Below are positions 23,662 through 30,004 of a stretch of DNA of 30,004 nucleotides, one piece after another. The position numbers and the translations under genes were made by a program. The DNA lies in the NCBI GenBank assembly GCA_041394725.1, contig JAWKHR010000064.1, positions 1 through 30,004 on the forward strand. The letters run 5' to 3'. Source of the stretch: JAWKHR01 sp041394725. Lineage in GTDB: Bacteria; Acidobacteriota; Vicinamibacteria; Vicinamibacterales; SCN-69-37. Every line of letters starts with the position of its first letter. Within the stretch, counting starts at the first letter, position 1. Under the pieces are notes generated by a model that saw only the letters and a list, made by a program, of their open reading frames with translations, was not told the origin of the DNA and ran no database searches.

Positions 23662-25058
23662 GGGATCTCGATCTCCGACGGCAGGACGACGCCGGCCTCG
23701 GCCGCGAGCGCGCGGGCGTGCCGGAGCGGGTCGCCCGTCAGGTGCGGCGGCAGCGGCGTGGCCGGGGCCGGGCGGGCGGCAGCCAGCGGCAGCACGCGCG
23801 CGTAGTCGTCGGCCATGCGCGCGAGCGTGTGCTCGCGCGTCCAGTACGCCCGGGCCGCGCGGCCGAGATCGGCCCGGAGCCCGGCGTCGCGGACGAGCCG
23901 GGCCAGCGCGCGGCGCAGCGAGTGGGCCTCGTCGAGGATGTCGATCGCCACGGCCACGGGGTCGGCCGCCGGGCCCGGCGGCGCGGGCGCGTGCGGCTGC
24001 CAGGTGCGCGGATCGAGCGTCGGGAGCGCGGTCTGGTGCGCAAGGTCCACGACCACCGTCGCGCGGCCGGCCGCCAGCGCGCGCAGCCACGGCCCCGACG
24101 TCTCGAGCGCGGTCGGCCAGCGCAGGTGCAGCGAGACGTCCACCGCCCCGATCGCCCGATCGAACGCGTCATCGTCGGGCGGTGGCGGGATGACGTGGAT
24201 GCGGTCGCCCAGGCCCGTCGCGTGAATCGCGCCGGCCAGGTCGAGTCGCGGATCAGGCGTGCCGACGAGCGCCAGGTGCGCCGCCGGCGCCGACGACGCC
24301 ACGGCCGCGAACGCGCGCAGGATCAGCTCCACGCGCTTCTCCGGCGTCAGGCCGCCGAACACGCCGGCGACGACCGCGTCGGGGGGAAGGCCGAGGGCCT
24401 CCCGCGTGGCGCGCCGCTCGGCATCGGCCGGTGGCGTCGCGCGTCCCTCGCCGAGCGCGACGTACTCGACCGGGACGTCCAGGCCGGCGGTCCCGGCGGT
24501 CTCGCGCAGGGCCTCGACCGCGCCGTGCGAGTGGGTGACGGCCAGGCGCGAGGCGGCCAGGACCGCGCGGGTCATGGGCCACTGATAGTAGTAGGGACCG
24601 TCGAAGCCGCGGATGGCCAGCTCGGCCGCGTCGGGCGGAACGTCCGGGTGGTTCCACGCGAACTCGGCGCGGTAGGCCGCCGCGTCGGGCCGGCCCGGCG
24701 CGAGCAGGGCGCGGCCCCGGGCGTGGTGGATCCGCGCGTCGTGGAAGACCGCGAGGCCGGGCCACCGGAAGAGGTACGGCCAGAGGAACTCGTGCAGCCG
24801 CGAGTTCCCGATCTGGTAGACGGCCAGGTCGTACTGGCCTCGGCGCTGGCGCCAGACGAAGTCGTGCGCGGACGACACACGAACGGCACCAGGCGCGGGG
24901 CCGGCGTCGGGCTGGCGCGGGCACGGCCCGGTCCGGCGCTCGTCCACGAAGACGTCGATCCCGTGGCCGGCCGCGGCCAGCACGGGCACGAGTTCGGCCG
25001 AGCGGCCGGCGATGCCGCTCCGGTCGGGCGGCCACGGCGTGAACCAGGCGAGGCGCAT
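23658..25058 (-). CDS. glycosyltransferase (GT-B fold, GT4-like)
   Basis: 466 aa. It begins MRLAWFTPWPPDRSGIAGRSAELVPVLA, the usual start of GT4 enzymes with the Gly-x-Gly donor turn. Mid-protein VFGGLTPEKRVELILRAFAAV (strand and helix of the C-terminal nucleotide domain) and HLALVGTPD at about 263-271 follow. The expected E-x7-E is replaced by a LRWPTALETSGPWLRALAAGR segment whose ETSG-type motif occurs in other bacterial GT4 proteins. A C-terminal helical region finishes with YWTREHTLARMADDYARVL. First gene of a - strand unit with thiS, thiG, methyltransferase and ligase; its stop overlaps thiS by four bases. It is divergent from nuoA across 246 bp. Donor and acceptor unknown. Confidence 0.88.
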   Translation of the reverse strand: MRLAWFTPWPPDRSGIAGRSAELVPVLAAAGHGIDVFVDERRTGPCPRQPDAGPAPGAVRVSSAHDFVWRQRRGQYDLAVYQIGNSRLHEFLWPYLFRWPGLAVFHDARIHHARGRALLAPGRPDAAAYRAEFAWNHPDVPPDAAELAIRGFDGPYYYQWPMTRAVLAASRLAVTHSHGAVEALRETAGTAGLDVPVEYVALGEGRATPPADAERRATREALGLPPDAVVAGVFGGLTPEKRVELILRAFAAVASSAPAAHLALVGTPDPRLDLAGAIHATGLGDRIHVIPPPPDDDAFDRAIGAVDVSLHLRWPTALETSGPWLRALAAGRATVVVDLAHQTALPTLDPRTWQPHAPAPPGPAADPVAVAIDILDEAHSLRRALARLVRDAGLRADLGRAARAYWTREHTLARMADDYARVLPLAAARPAPATPLPPHLTGDPLRHARALAAEAGVVLPSEIEIP

Positions 25059-25168
25059 GAAATCCCGTCCCGTATTTCAGCACGCCGGCGGGCGCGCGCA
25101 CAGCCTCGAAATGGGCGCTGGCGGCCCGTGGGGCGCGCGGCGGGGGGCCGCGGCGGCTGCCGGCGTCG

Positions 25169-25197
25169 TTGACTGAACCCCGTGCGTTCGTTAGCAT
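25169..25197 (+). promoter_or_regulatory. sigma70-like promoter of the nuo operon
   Basis: TTGACT (25169-25174, 5 of 6 to TTGACA), a 17-bp spacer, and TAGCAT (25192-25197, 4 of 6 to TATAAT). Transcription would begin near 25204, leaving a leader of about 100 bases to nuoA. It lies in the largest gene-free gap (25059-25304). The remainder of that gap must hold the start of the divergent glycosyltransferase unit, where I see no clear promoter. Confidence 0.65.
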
Positions 25198-25254
25198 TTG
25201 GGTTTGATCGCGCCGGGTACAAGCTCGCCGGTGCGCCACCTGACTTCCGACGTG

Positions 25255-25275
25255 ACGGACCGCGCCCGGGTCCGT
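25255..25275 (+). other. hairpin in the nuoA leader
   Basis: ACGGACC (25255-25261) and GGTCCGT (25269-25275) form a perfect 7-bp stem with a 7-base loop, ending 12 bases before the purine-rich ribosome-binding region GGAGAGAG (25288-25295). No U-run follows. Possible mRNA structure that affects initiation; chance cannot be excluded. Confidence 0.35.
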
Positions 25276-25304
25276 GGCGGCGGTCCTGGAGAGAGACGGC
25301 GTCC

Positions 25305-25673
25305 ATGGAAGGCTTCTGGCCTGTACTCGTGATGCTCGGCCTGGGAGCCGGATTCGCGGGCGGCAACATCTTCCTGTCCCAGTTTCTGGGGCCCAGCAAG
25401 CCCAGCCCGGAGAAGTCCGCGCCCTACGAGTGCGGCATGCCCCCGGTCGGGGACGCCCGCGAGCGCCAGTCGGTCAAGTTCTACCTGGTGGCGATGATCT
25501 TCCTGCTGTTCGACATCGAGGTCGCCTTCCTCTATCCCTGGGCCATCGCGTTCCGGGACCTCGGCATGGTGGGCTTCCTGCAGATCCTGACGTTCTTCCT
25601 GCTGCTGACGACCGGATACGTCTACGTGTGGCGGAAGGGCACGTTCGACTGGAGCGGCGAGCGCGAGCGGTGA
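25305..25673 (+). CDS. nuoA: NADH-quinone oxidoreductase subunit A
   Basis: 122 aa membrane subunit of complex I (ND3 homologue), at the junction of peripheral and membrane arms. Three helices can be placed at about 5-27, 60-82 and 88-110. The conserved loop between helix 1 and 2 carries YECGMPP with the family Cys, and FYLVAMIFLLFDIEVAFLYPW covers helix 2 with its conserved acidic residues. ATG 25305 is chosen because it gives the family length and is preceded by GGAGAGAG; an open frame reaching to 25182 would begin before the mapped promoter's start point. First gene of the nuo operon. Confidence 0.96.
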   Translation: MEGFWPVLVMLGLGAGFAGGNIFLSQFLGPSKPSPEKSAPYECGMPPVGDARERQSVKFYLVAMIFLLFDIEVAFLYPWAIAFRDLGMVGFLQILTFFLLLTTGYVYVWRKGTFDWSGERER

Positions 25674-25707
25674 CCCCGCGCGGCTGGCCTGATCGGAAAG
25701 CGAACTG

Positions 25708-26168
<461 letters not shown>

Positions 26169-26172
<4 letters not shown>

Positions 26173-26819
26173 GCGCCGAGCCCCTCATGGACGCTGCGCC
26201 CATCATCGACGTCCTGCGACAGGCCCTCGCCGGTGCGCCCGCCGGGGCCGTGACCGCCGTGCCCGCCGTGGACATGCCGACGATCGCCATCGACCGTGCG
26301 CACCTCGCGGATGCGTGCGCGGCGCTGCGCACGCATCCGGACCTGCAGTTCTCGTTCCTGTCGGACGTGACGGCGACCGACCTGGCGCCGGCCGAGCCGC
26401 GCTTCGAGGTCGTCTACCACCTGGTCTGCCTCGGCGAGGCCTACGTGGTGCCCGAGGCGGGCACGGCGACGGCGGCGCCGGCGCGGCGGCTGCGCGTGAA
26501 GGTGCGCCTGGCCGGCGACGAGGCCCGGGTGCCGAGCGTGGTCGGCGTGTGGCCGGCGGCCAACTGGCTCGAGCGCGAGGTGTTCGACCTGTTCGGGATC
26601 GCCTTCGAGGGCCATCCCGACCTGCGGCGCGTGCTGATGCCGGACGACTGGGTCGGCTATCCGCTGCGCAAGGACTACCCGGTGCAGATCCGGAAGGACA
26701 CCGCCTCGTGGTCGCCGCTCGAGTTGTCGCCCGAGGAGTTCGCGGCGAACGTGCGGGCGCGCCAGGAACTGGCGCATCGGCAGGCCGAGTCGCGGCCGCC
26801 CCGGACCGACGGTGACTGA
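26169..26819 (+). CDS. nuoC: NADH-quinone oxidoreductase subunit C
   Basis: 216 aa, 30-kDa subunit of the complex I peripheral arm. The family signature is clear near residue 135: LEREVFDLFGIAFEGHPDLRR, followed by MPDDW and YPLRKDYP. The GTG at 26169 overlaps the nuoB stop (GTGA); ATG 26187, six codons later, is an alternative start. The N-terminal 30 residues are Ala-rich and variable. Residues 90-105 hold an Ala/Thr-rich insert. It is a separate NuoC, not fused to NuoD. Its end overlaps the following SIS-domain gene by eight bases. Confidence 0.95.
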
Positions 26820-27381
26820 CCGGGACCGCGCGCGCGCGGCGCTCGAGGAGGCGGCGGCGCTGCACCGGGCGGTGGCCCTCGGCGAGGCGGTCGAGGCGAT
26901 CGTCCGGGCCGCCGGGATCGTCCGTGACGCGATCGGGGACGGCCGGCAGGTGCTGGTCTGCGGCAACGGCGGGAGCGCGACCGACGCGCAGCACCTGGCC
27001 GCCGAGCTGGTCGGCCGGTTCCGCCGCCCGCGCGGCGGGCTGGCGGCGGTGGCGCTCACGGCCGACTCGGCGGTCGTGACGAGCATCGCGAACGACTTCG
27101 GGTTCGACGTGGTCTTCGCCCGGCAGGTCGAGGCGATCGGGCGGCCCGGCGACGTGGTCATCGGGGTCACGACCAGCGGGCGATCGCCGAACGTGAACGC
27201 CGCGCTGTCGGCCGCGCGGTCCGCCGGCCTGAAGACCGTCGCGATCACCGGCCGCGACGGGGGAGACGCGGGGCCGCTCGCCGACGTGCACGTGAACGTG
27301 CCGGCGGACGACACGGCGAGGATTCAGGAGGTGCACCGCACGCTCGTGCACGTCCTCTGTGATCTGGTCGAGACGCCATAG
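26812..27381 (+). CDS. gmhA: D-sedoheptulose 7-phosphate isomerase / DiaA-like SIS protein, inside the nuo operon
   Basis: 189 aa SIS-domain protein close to GmhA/LpcA in length (E. coli about 192) and pattern. CGNGGSATDAQHLAAELVGRF at 50-70 binds the phosphosugar and contains Glu65; TSGRSPNVNAAL at 121-132 is the second phosphate loop; QEVHRTLVHVLCD at 172-184 has His175 and His180. Glu65 and His180 fall at the catalytic positions of GmhA, so isomerase activity for heptose in LPS core is likely; the DnaA-binding paralogue DiaA is the alternative. The GTG start overlaps nuoC by eight bases and nuoD starts six bases after the stop. It is thus embedded between two complex I genes although it has no known part in respiration. 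Confidence 0.88.
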   Translation: MTDRDRARAALEEAAALHRAVALGEAVEAIVRAAGIVRDAIGDGRQVLVCGNGGSATDAQHLAAELVGRFRRPRGGLAAVALTADSAVVTSIANDFGFDVVFARQVEAIGRPGDVVIGVTTSGRSPNVNAALSAARSAGLKTVAITGRDGGDAGPLADVHVNVPADDTARIQEVHRTLVHVLCDLVETP

Positions 27382-27387
27382 GAACGC

Positions 27388-28569
27388 ATGCCTGAGATCC
27401 GCACCGAGACGATGACCGTCAACATGGGGCCGCAGCACCCCAGCACGCACGGCGTGCTCCGGCTGGTGCTCGAGCTCGACGGCGAGACGATCGTCTCGGC
27501 CGAGCCGACGGTCGGGTTCCTCCACACCGGCATCGAGAAGACGAGCGAGCAGAAGAAGTGGCAGCAGGTCGTGCCGCTCGTCGAGCGGATGGACTACCTG
27601 AGCGCGCAGTCGAACAGCCTCGGCTACTGCCTCTCGGTCGAGAAGCTGCTCGGCCTCGAGATGCCCGAGCGGGTGGTGAACATCCGCGTGCTCATCGCCG
27701 AGCTGTCGCGGCTGTCGAGCCACCTGGTCTGGCTCGGGACGCACGGCATGGAGATCGGCGCAATCTCCGTGATGATGTACTGCTTCCGCGAGCGCGAGCA
27801 GCTCCTGAACATGAACGAGATGCTCGCCGGCTTCCGCATGTTCCCGAGCTACTTCCGGGTCGGGGGGCTGCGCGAGGACCTGCCGCGCGGGTTCCTCGAC
27901 GTCGTGCGCGCCTTCATCGAGAAGTTCCCCGCGCGCGTGGACGACTACGAGAAGCTGCTGACGAAGAACCAGGTCTGGATCAAGCGGACGAAGGGCGTCG
28001 GCATCCTCTCGAAGGACGACACGCTGGCGATGGGCCTGGTCGGGCCCATGGCGCGCGCCGCCGGCATCCCGTACGACGTGCGGCGCGCCTTCCCGTACCT
28101 CAACTACCCGACCTACGAGTTCGAGGTGCCCACCCGCACCGACGGCGACGTCTTCGCGCGGTACCAGGTGCGCCTCGAGGAGATGCGGCAGAGCGCGCGG
28201 ATCATCCGGCAGGCGCTCGACCGCATTCCGCCGGCCGGCGTCTACGACTGCGGCGACTACCAGGTGGTGCCGCCGCCCAAGGACCGGGTCTACACGGAGA
28301 TGGAAGCGCTCATCCAGCACTTCCTCGTGTACTCGCAGGGCTTCAACGTCCCGGCCGGCGAGGCCTACGTGCCGGTCGAGGGGCCGCGCGGCGAGCACGG
28401 CTTCTACGTGGTGTCGGACGGGGCGAACCGGCCGATCCGCGTCAAGTCGCGCGCGCCGTCGTTCCTCGCGTGCCAGGCCCTGCCGCGGATGATCGCCGGC
28501 GGGCTCATCGCCGACGTCATCGCCGTGATCGGCTCGACCGACGTCGTCATGGGAGACGTGGATCGATGA
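27388..28569 (+). CDS. nuoD: NADH-quinone oxidoreductase subunit D
   Basis: 393 aa, 49-kDa subunit of complex I, related to NiFe-hydrogenase large subunits, lining the quinone cavity with NuoB. MTVNMGPQHPSTHGVLRL at 9-26 contains the conserved His of the quinone site; VGFLHTGIEK at 42-51, VERMDYLSAQS at 65-75 with the conserved Tyr, and the C-terminal GSTDVVMGDVDR are all as expected. Length is typical. ATG 27388 follows the isomerase stop by six bases. The stop overlaps the nuoE start (ATGA). Confidence 0.97.
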   Translation: MPEIRTETMTVNMGPQHPSTHGVLRLVLELDGETIVSAEPTVGFLHTGIEKTSEQKKWQQVVPLVERMDYLSAQSNSLGYCLSVEKLLGLEMPERVVNIRVLIAELSRLSSHLVWLGTHGMEIGAISVMMYCFREREQLLNMNEMLAGFRMFPSYFRVGGLREDLPRGFLDVVRAFIEKFPARVDDYEKLLTKNQVWIKRTKGVGILSKDDTLAMGLVGPMARAAGIPYDVRRAFPYLNYPTYEFEVPTRTDGDVFARYQVRLEEMRQSARIIRQALDRIPPAGVYDCGDYQVVPPPKDRVYTEMEALIQHFLVYSQGFNVPAGEAYVPVEGPRGEHGFYVVSDGANRPIRVKSRAPSFLACQALPRMIAGGLIADVIAVIGSTDVVMGDVDR

Positions 28570-29168
28570 GTTTCCATCCCGCCATGGACTACGGGCGCGG
28601 GCACCACAAGTCCGCCCGCGCGCTGCCCGAGGAAGGGCCGGCGTTCACCTATACCGAGGCCAACCGGGCGACGCTCGAGGCCATCTGCGCCCGCTACCCC
28701 GAGGAGCGGCGCAAGTCGGCCGTCCTCGCCGCGCTCTACCTCGCGCAGCACCAGCAGGGCTACCTCACCCGCAACGCCATGCGGCACGTCGCCGAGGTGA
28801 TCCGCTGCACGCCGGCCGAGGTCGAGGACGTCGTCAGCTTCTACACGATGTTCTACACGCGCCCGGTCGGCCGCCACGTGCTCCAGGTCTGCCGCACGCT
28901 GTCGTGCGCGCTGCTCGGCGCCGAGCGCGTGACCGAGGAACTGTCGGCGGCGCTCGGCATCCGGCCCGGCGAGACCGACGCGGCGGGGGAGTTCACGCTG
29001 CTCGAGGTCGAGTGCCTGGGCGCGTGCGACCGCGCGCCGGTCGTGGGCGTCAACGACGACTGGCACGAGTGCCAGTCGCCGGAGGCCGCCCGCCAGCTCG
29101 TCGACGGCCTGCGCGCGCAGGGCGCCGCGTCCCTCACGGGATGCCATCTGAGAGTGGAAAAGCCGTGA
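28566..29168 (+). CDS. nuoE: NADH-quinone oxidoreductase subunit E
   Basis: 200 aa, 24-kDa subunit with a thioredoxin-fold domain holding the [2Fe-2S] cluster N1a. The ligands are Cys109 and Cys114 (VCRTLSC) and Cys150 and Cys154 (ECLGAC), the standard C-x4-C plus C-x3-C set. Upstream, the helical domain contains VLAALYLAQHQQGYL and VVSFYTMFYTRPVGRH. The N-terminal 25 residues, with HH and a basic patch, are variable, and the C-terminus has a short extra tail. ATG 28566 overlaps the nuoD stop. Confidence 0.96.
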   Translation: MSFHPAMDYGRGHHKSARALPEEGPAFTYTEANRATLEAICARYPEERRKSAVLAALYLAQHQQGYLTRNAMRHVAEVIRCTPAEVEDVVSFYTMFYTRPVGRHVLQVCRTLSCALLGAERVTEELSAALGIRPGETDAAGEFTLLEVECLGACDRAPVVGVNDDWHECQSPEAARQLVDGLRAQGAASLTGCHLRVEKP

Positions 29169-29328
29169 GGAACTTCGAAGTTCGAAGTTCGAACTGGGAA
29201 CCCCGGTGGACGCCTTCGGCGTCGATCGGGATTCGGTTCGAGCAGACCCATGTTCAGTCGCCGGCGACGCCGGCCACCGCGGTGCGAAGTCCGACGTTCG
29301 AACTTCGACGTTCCGCCCCGAGCGCCCC
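29169..29328 (+). repeat. 160-bp nuoE-nuoF spacer with palindromic TTCGAAG heptamers in inverted orientation
   Basis: Just after the nuoE stop come three tandem heptamers TTCGAAG, TTCGAAG, TTCGAAC (29174-29194), each with a TTCGAA palindrome. At 29296-29308 GTTCGAACTTCGA is the reverse complement of the 3' end of that array, so arms about 100 bases apart could fold the spacer into one large stem. The middle (29195-29295) shows no gene; all other nuo junctions here are 34 bases or less or overlap. It looks like an inserted small repeat element rather than a terminator. No Shine-Dalgarno is obvious before nuoF. Confidence 0.6.
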
Positions 29329-30004
29329 ATGGAACCGATTCTGACCAGAGACGTGCGCGAGCCCCACGGCTTCACGCTGGACTTCTACGTGAAGCAGGGC
29401 GGGTACCAGGCGCTGCGGAAGGCGCTCGGGATGGCGCCCGACGACGTGATCGCCGCCGTGAAGGCGTCCGGGCTCCGCGGCCGCGGCGGCGCGGGCTTCC
29501 CGACCGGGCTCAAGTGGCAGTTCGTCGACAAGAAGTCGCCGAAGCCCAAGTACATCTGCTGCAACGCCGACGAGAGCGAGCCGGGCACGTTCAAGGACCA
29601 CGTGCTGATGGAGCGCAACCCGCACCTGCTGTTCGAGGGGTGCCTGATCGGGTGCCACGCGATCGGCGCGAAGGTCGCCTACATCTACATCCGGGGCGAG
29701 TTCTACCACGTGCAGCAGGTGCTCGAGGCCGAGATCGAGAAGGCGCGCGCGGCGGGCTACCTCGGGAAGAACATCATGGGCACCGGGTTCGACTGCGAGA
29801 TCCACGTGCATCGCGGCGCCGGCGCCTACGAGGCGGGGGAGGAGACCGCGCTCATCGAGTCGCTCGAGGGCAAGCGCGCCCAGCCGCGGCTCAAGCCGCC
29901 CTTCCCCGCGGTCGAGGGGCTCTGGGGCTGCCCGACGGCGGTCAACAACGTCGAGACGCTCTGCAACGTGCCGCTCATCATCGAGCGCGGCGCCGAGTGG
30001 TTCG
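29329..30004 (+). CDS. nuoF: NADH-quinone oxidoreductase subunit F (3' partial)
   Basis: First 225 residues of the 51-kDa subunit that binds NADH and FMN and passes electrons into complex I; the gene runs off the window. GLRGRGGAGFPTGLKW at 48-63 is the Gly-rich FMN/NADH site, CCNADESEPGTFKDH at 77-91 is the FMN/substrate contact block, and GAGAYEAGEETALIESLEG and PTAVNNVETL are the next conserved stretches. The cluster N3 cysteines would lie beyond the edge. ATG 29329 starts MEPILTRDVREPHG. It follows the repeat-bearing spacer. Confidence 0.96.
   Translation, partial: MEPILTRDVREPHGFTLDFYVKQGGYQALRKALGMAPDDVIAAVKASGLRGRGGAGFPTGLKWQFVDKKSPKPKYICCNADESEPGTFKDHVLMERNPHLLFEGCLIGCHAIGAKVAYIYIRGEFYHVQQVLEAEIEKARAAGYLGKNIMGTGFDCEIHVHRGAGAYEAGEETALIESLEGKRAQPRLKPPFPAVEGLWGCPTAVNNVETLCNVPLIIERGAEWF

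Noticed and set aside
25059..25168. TPP riboswitch upstream of the thiS/thiG unit
   Set aside because: I looked for THI-box-like conserved strings on the - strand before 25058 and found none convincing; thiS is also not the first gene.
26203..28398. 731-aa open frame on the - strand opposite nuoC to nuoD
   Set aside because: The + strand carries unmistakable NuoC, GmhA and NuoD; the antisense frame lacks any domain pattern.
29170..29320. TTCGAAG repeats as a CRISPR array
   Set aside because: Units are 7 bp and adjacent, there are no spacers of uniform length and no cas genes.
29169..29328. nuoE-nuoF spacer as an intrinsic terminator
   Set aside because: The stems are AT-containing repeats without a following T-run, and nuoF continues the operon.

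Overview
The window is GC-rich bacterial DNA, packed almost without gaps on both strands. No rRNA, tRNA, transposase, integrase or CRISPR array is visible, and no gene-free stretch exceeds 300 bp. The longest gap is the 246 bp between the divergent genes at 25058 and 25305. Base composition, the heavy use of GTG starts and the style of the Nuo proteins suggest a Gram-negative from a GC-rich lineage. Acidobacteriota (Vicinamibacteria-like) is my best guess, but it is unproven from sequence alone.

Bases 1 to about 25060 form a surface-polysaccharide (O-antigen/capsule-type, Wzx/Wzy-style) locus made of alternating + and - transcription units. In order: the 3' end of a WbpM/PglF-type UDP-GlcNAc 4,6-dehydratase (+); a glycosyltransferase and an SDR (-); a Wzx-like flippase (+); a four-gene unit with a small YLDPGTGS protein, a pseudopilin-like membrane protein, a sulfatase-superfamily membrane enzyme and a kinase-like/methyltransferase fusion (-); a Wzy-like polymerase, a GT2 and an unknown membrane protein (+); a six-gene unit (+) with an RmlD-like reductase, a CapE/FnlA inverting dehydratase, a CapG/FnlC 2-epimerase, a WbuB-like transferase, a second SDR and a WecA/WbpL-like initiating phosphosugar transferase; and a unit (-) with a glycosyltransferase, thiS, thiG, a coiled-coil methyltransferase and an O-antigen-ligase-like protein.

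The likely pathway is as follows. The WbpM-type dehydratase plus an SDR reductase would make a UDP-D-FucNAc or D-QuiNAc starter, which the WecA/WbpL-like enzyme loads onto undecaprenyl phosphate. The FnlA/RmlD-like/FnlC trio would make UDP-L-FucNAc or L-QuiNAc, added by the WbuB-like transferase. Other transferases would extend the unit, Wzx flip it, Wzy polymerise it and the ligase attach it. The sulfatase/methyltransferase unit may decorate it. The pathway is coherent but inferred.

Bases 25169 to 30004 hold the start of a respiratory complex I operon: a sigma70-like promoter, then nuoA, nuoB, nuoC, a GmhA-type SIS isomerase inserted in the operon, nuoD, nuoE, a repeat-bearing 160-bp spacer, and nuoF, which runs off the window.

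The least ordinary items are: a ThiS whose usually terminal Gly-Gly is followed by a 30-residue tail made of three 9-residue repeats; the kinase-like/methyltransferase fusion and its module; gmhA inside nuo; palindromic heptamer repeats between nuoE and nuoF; and three convergent gene pairs with only 3, 3 and 0 bases between stop codons.
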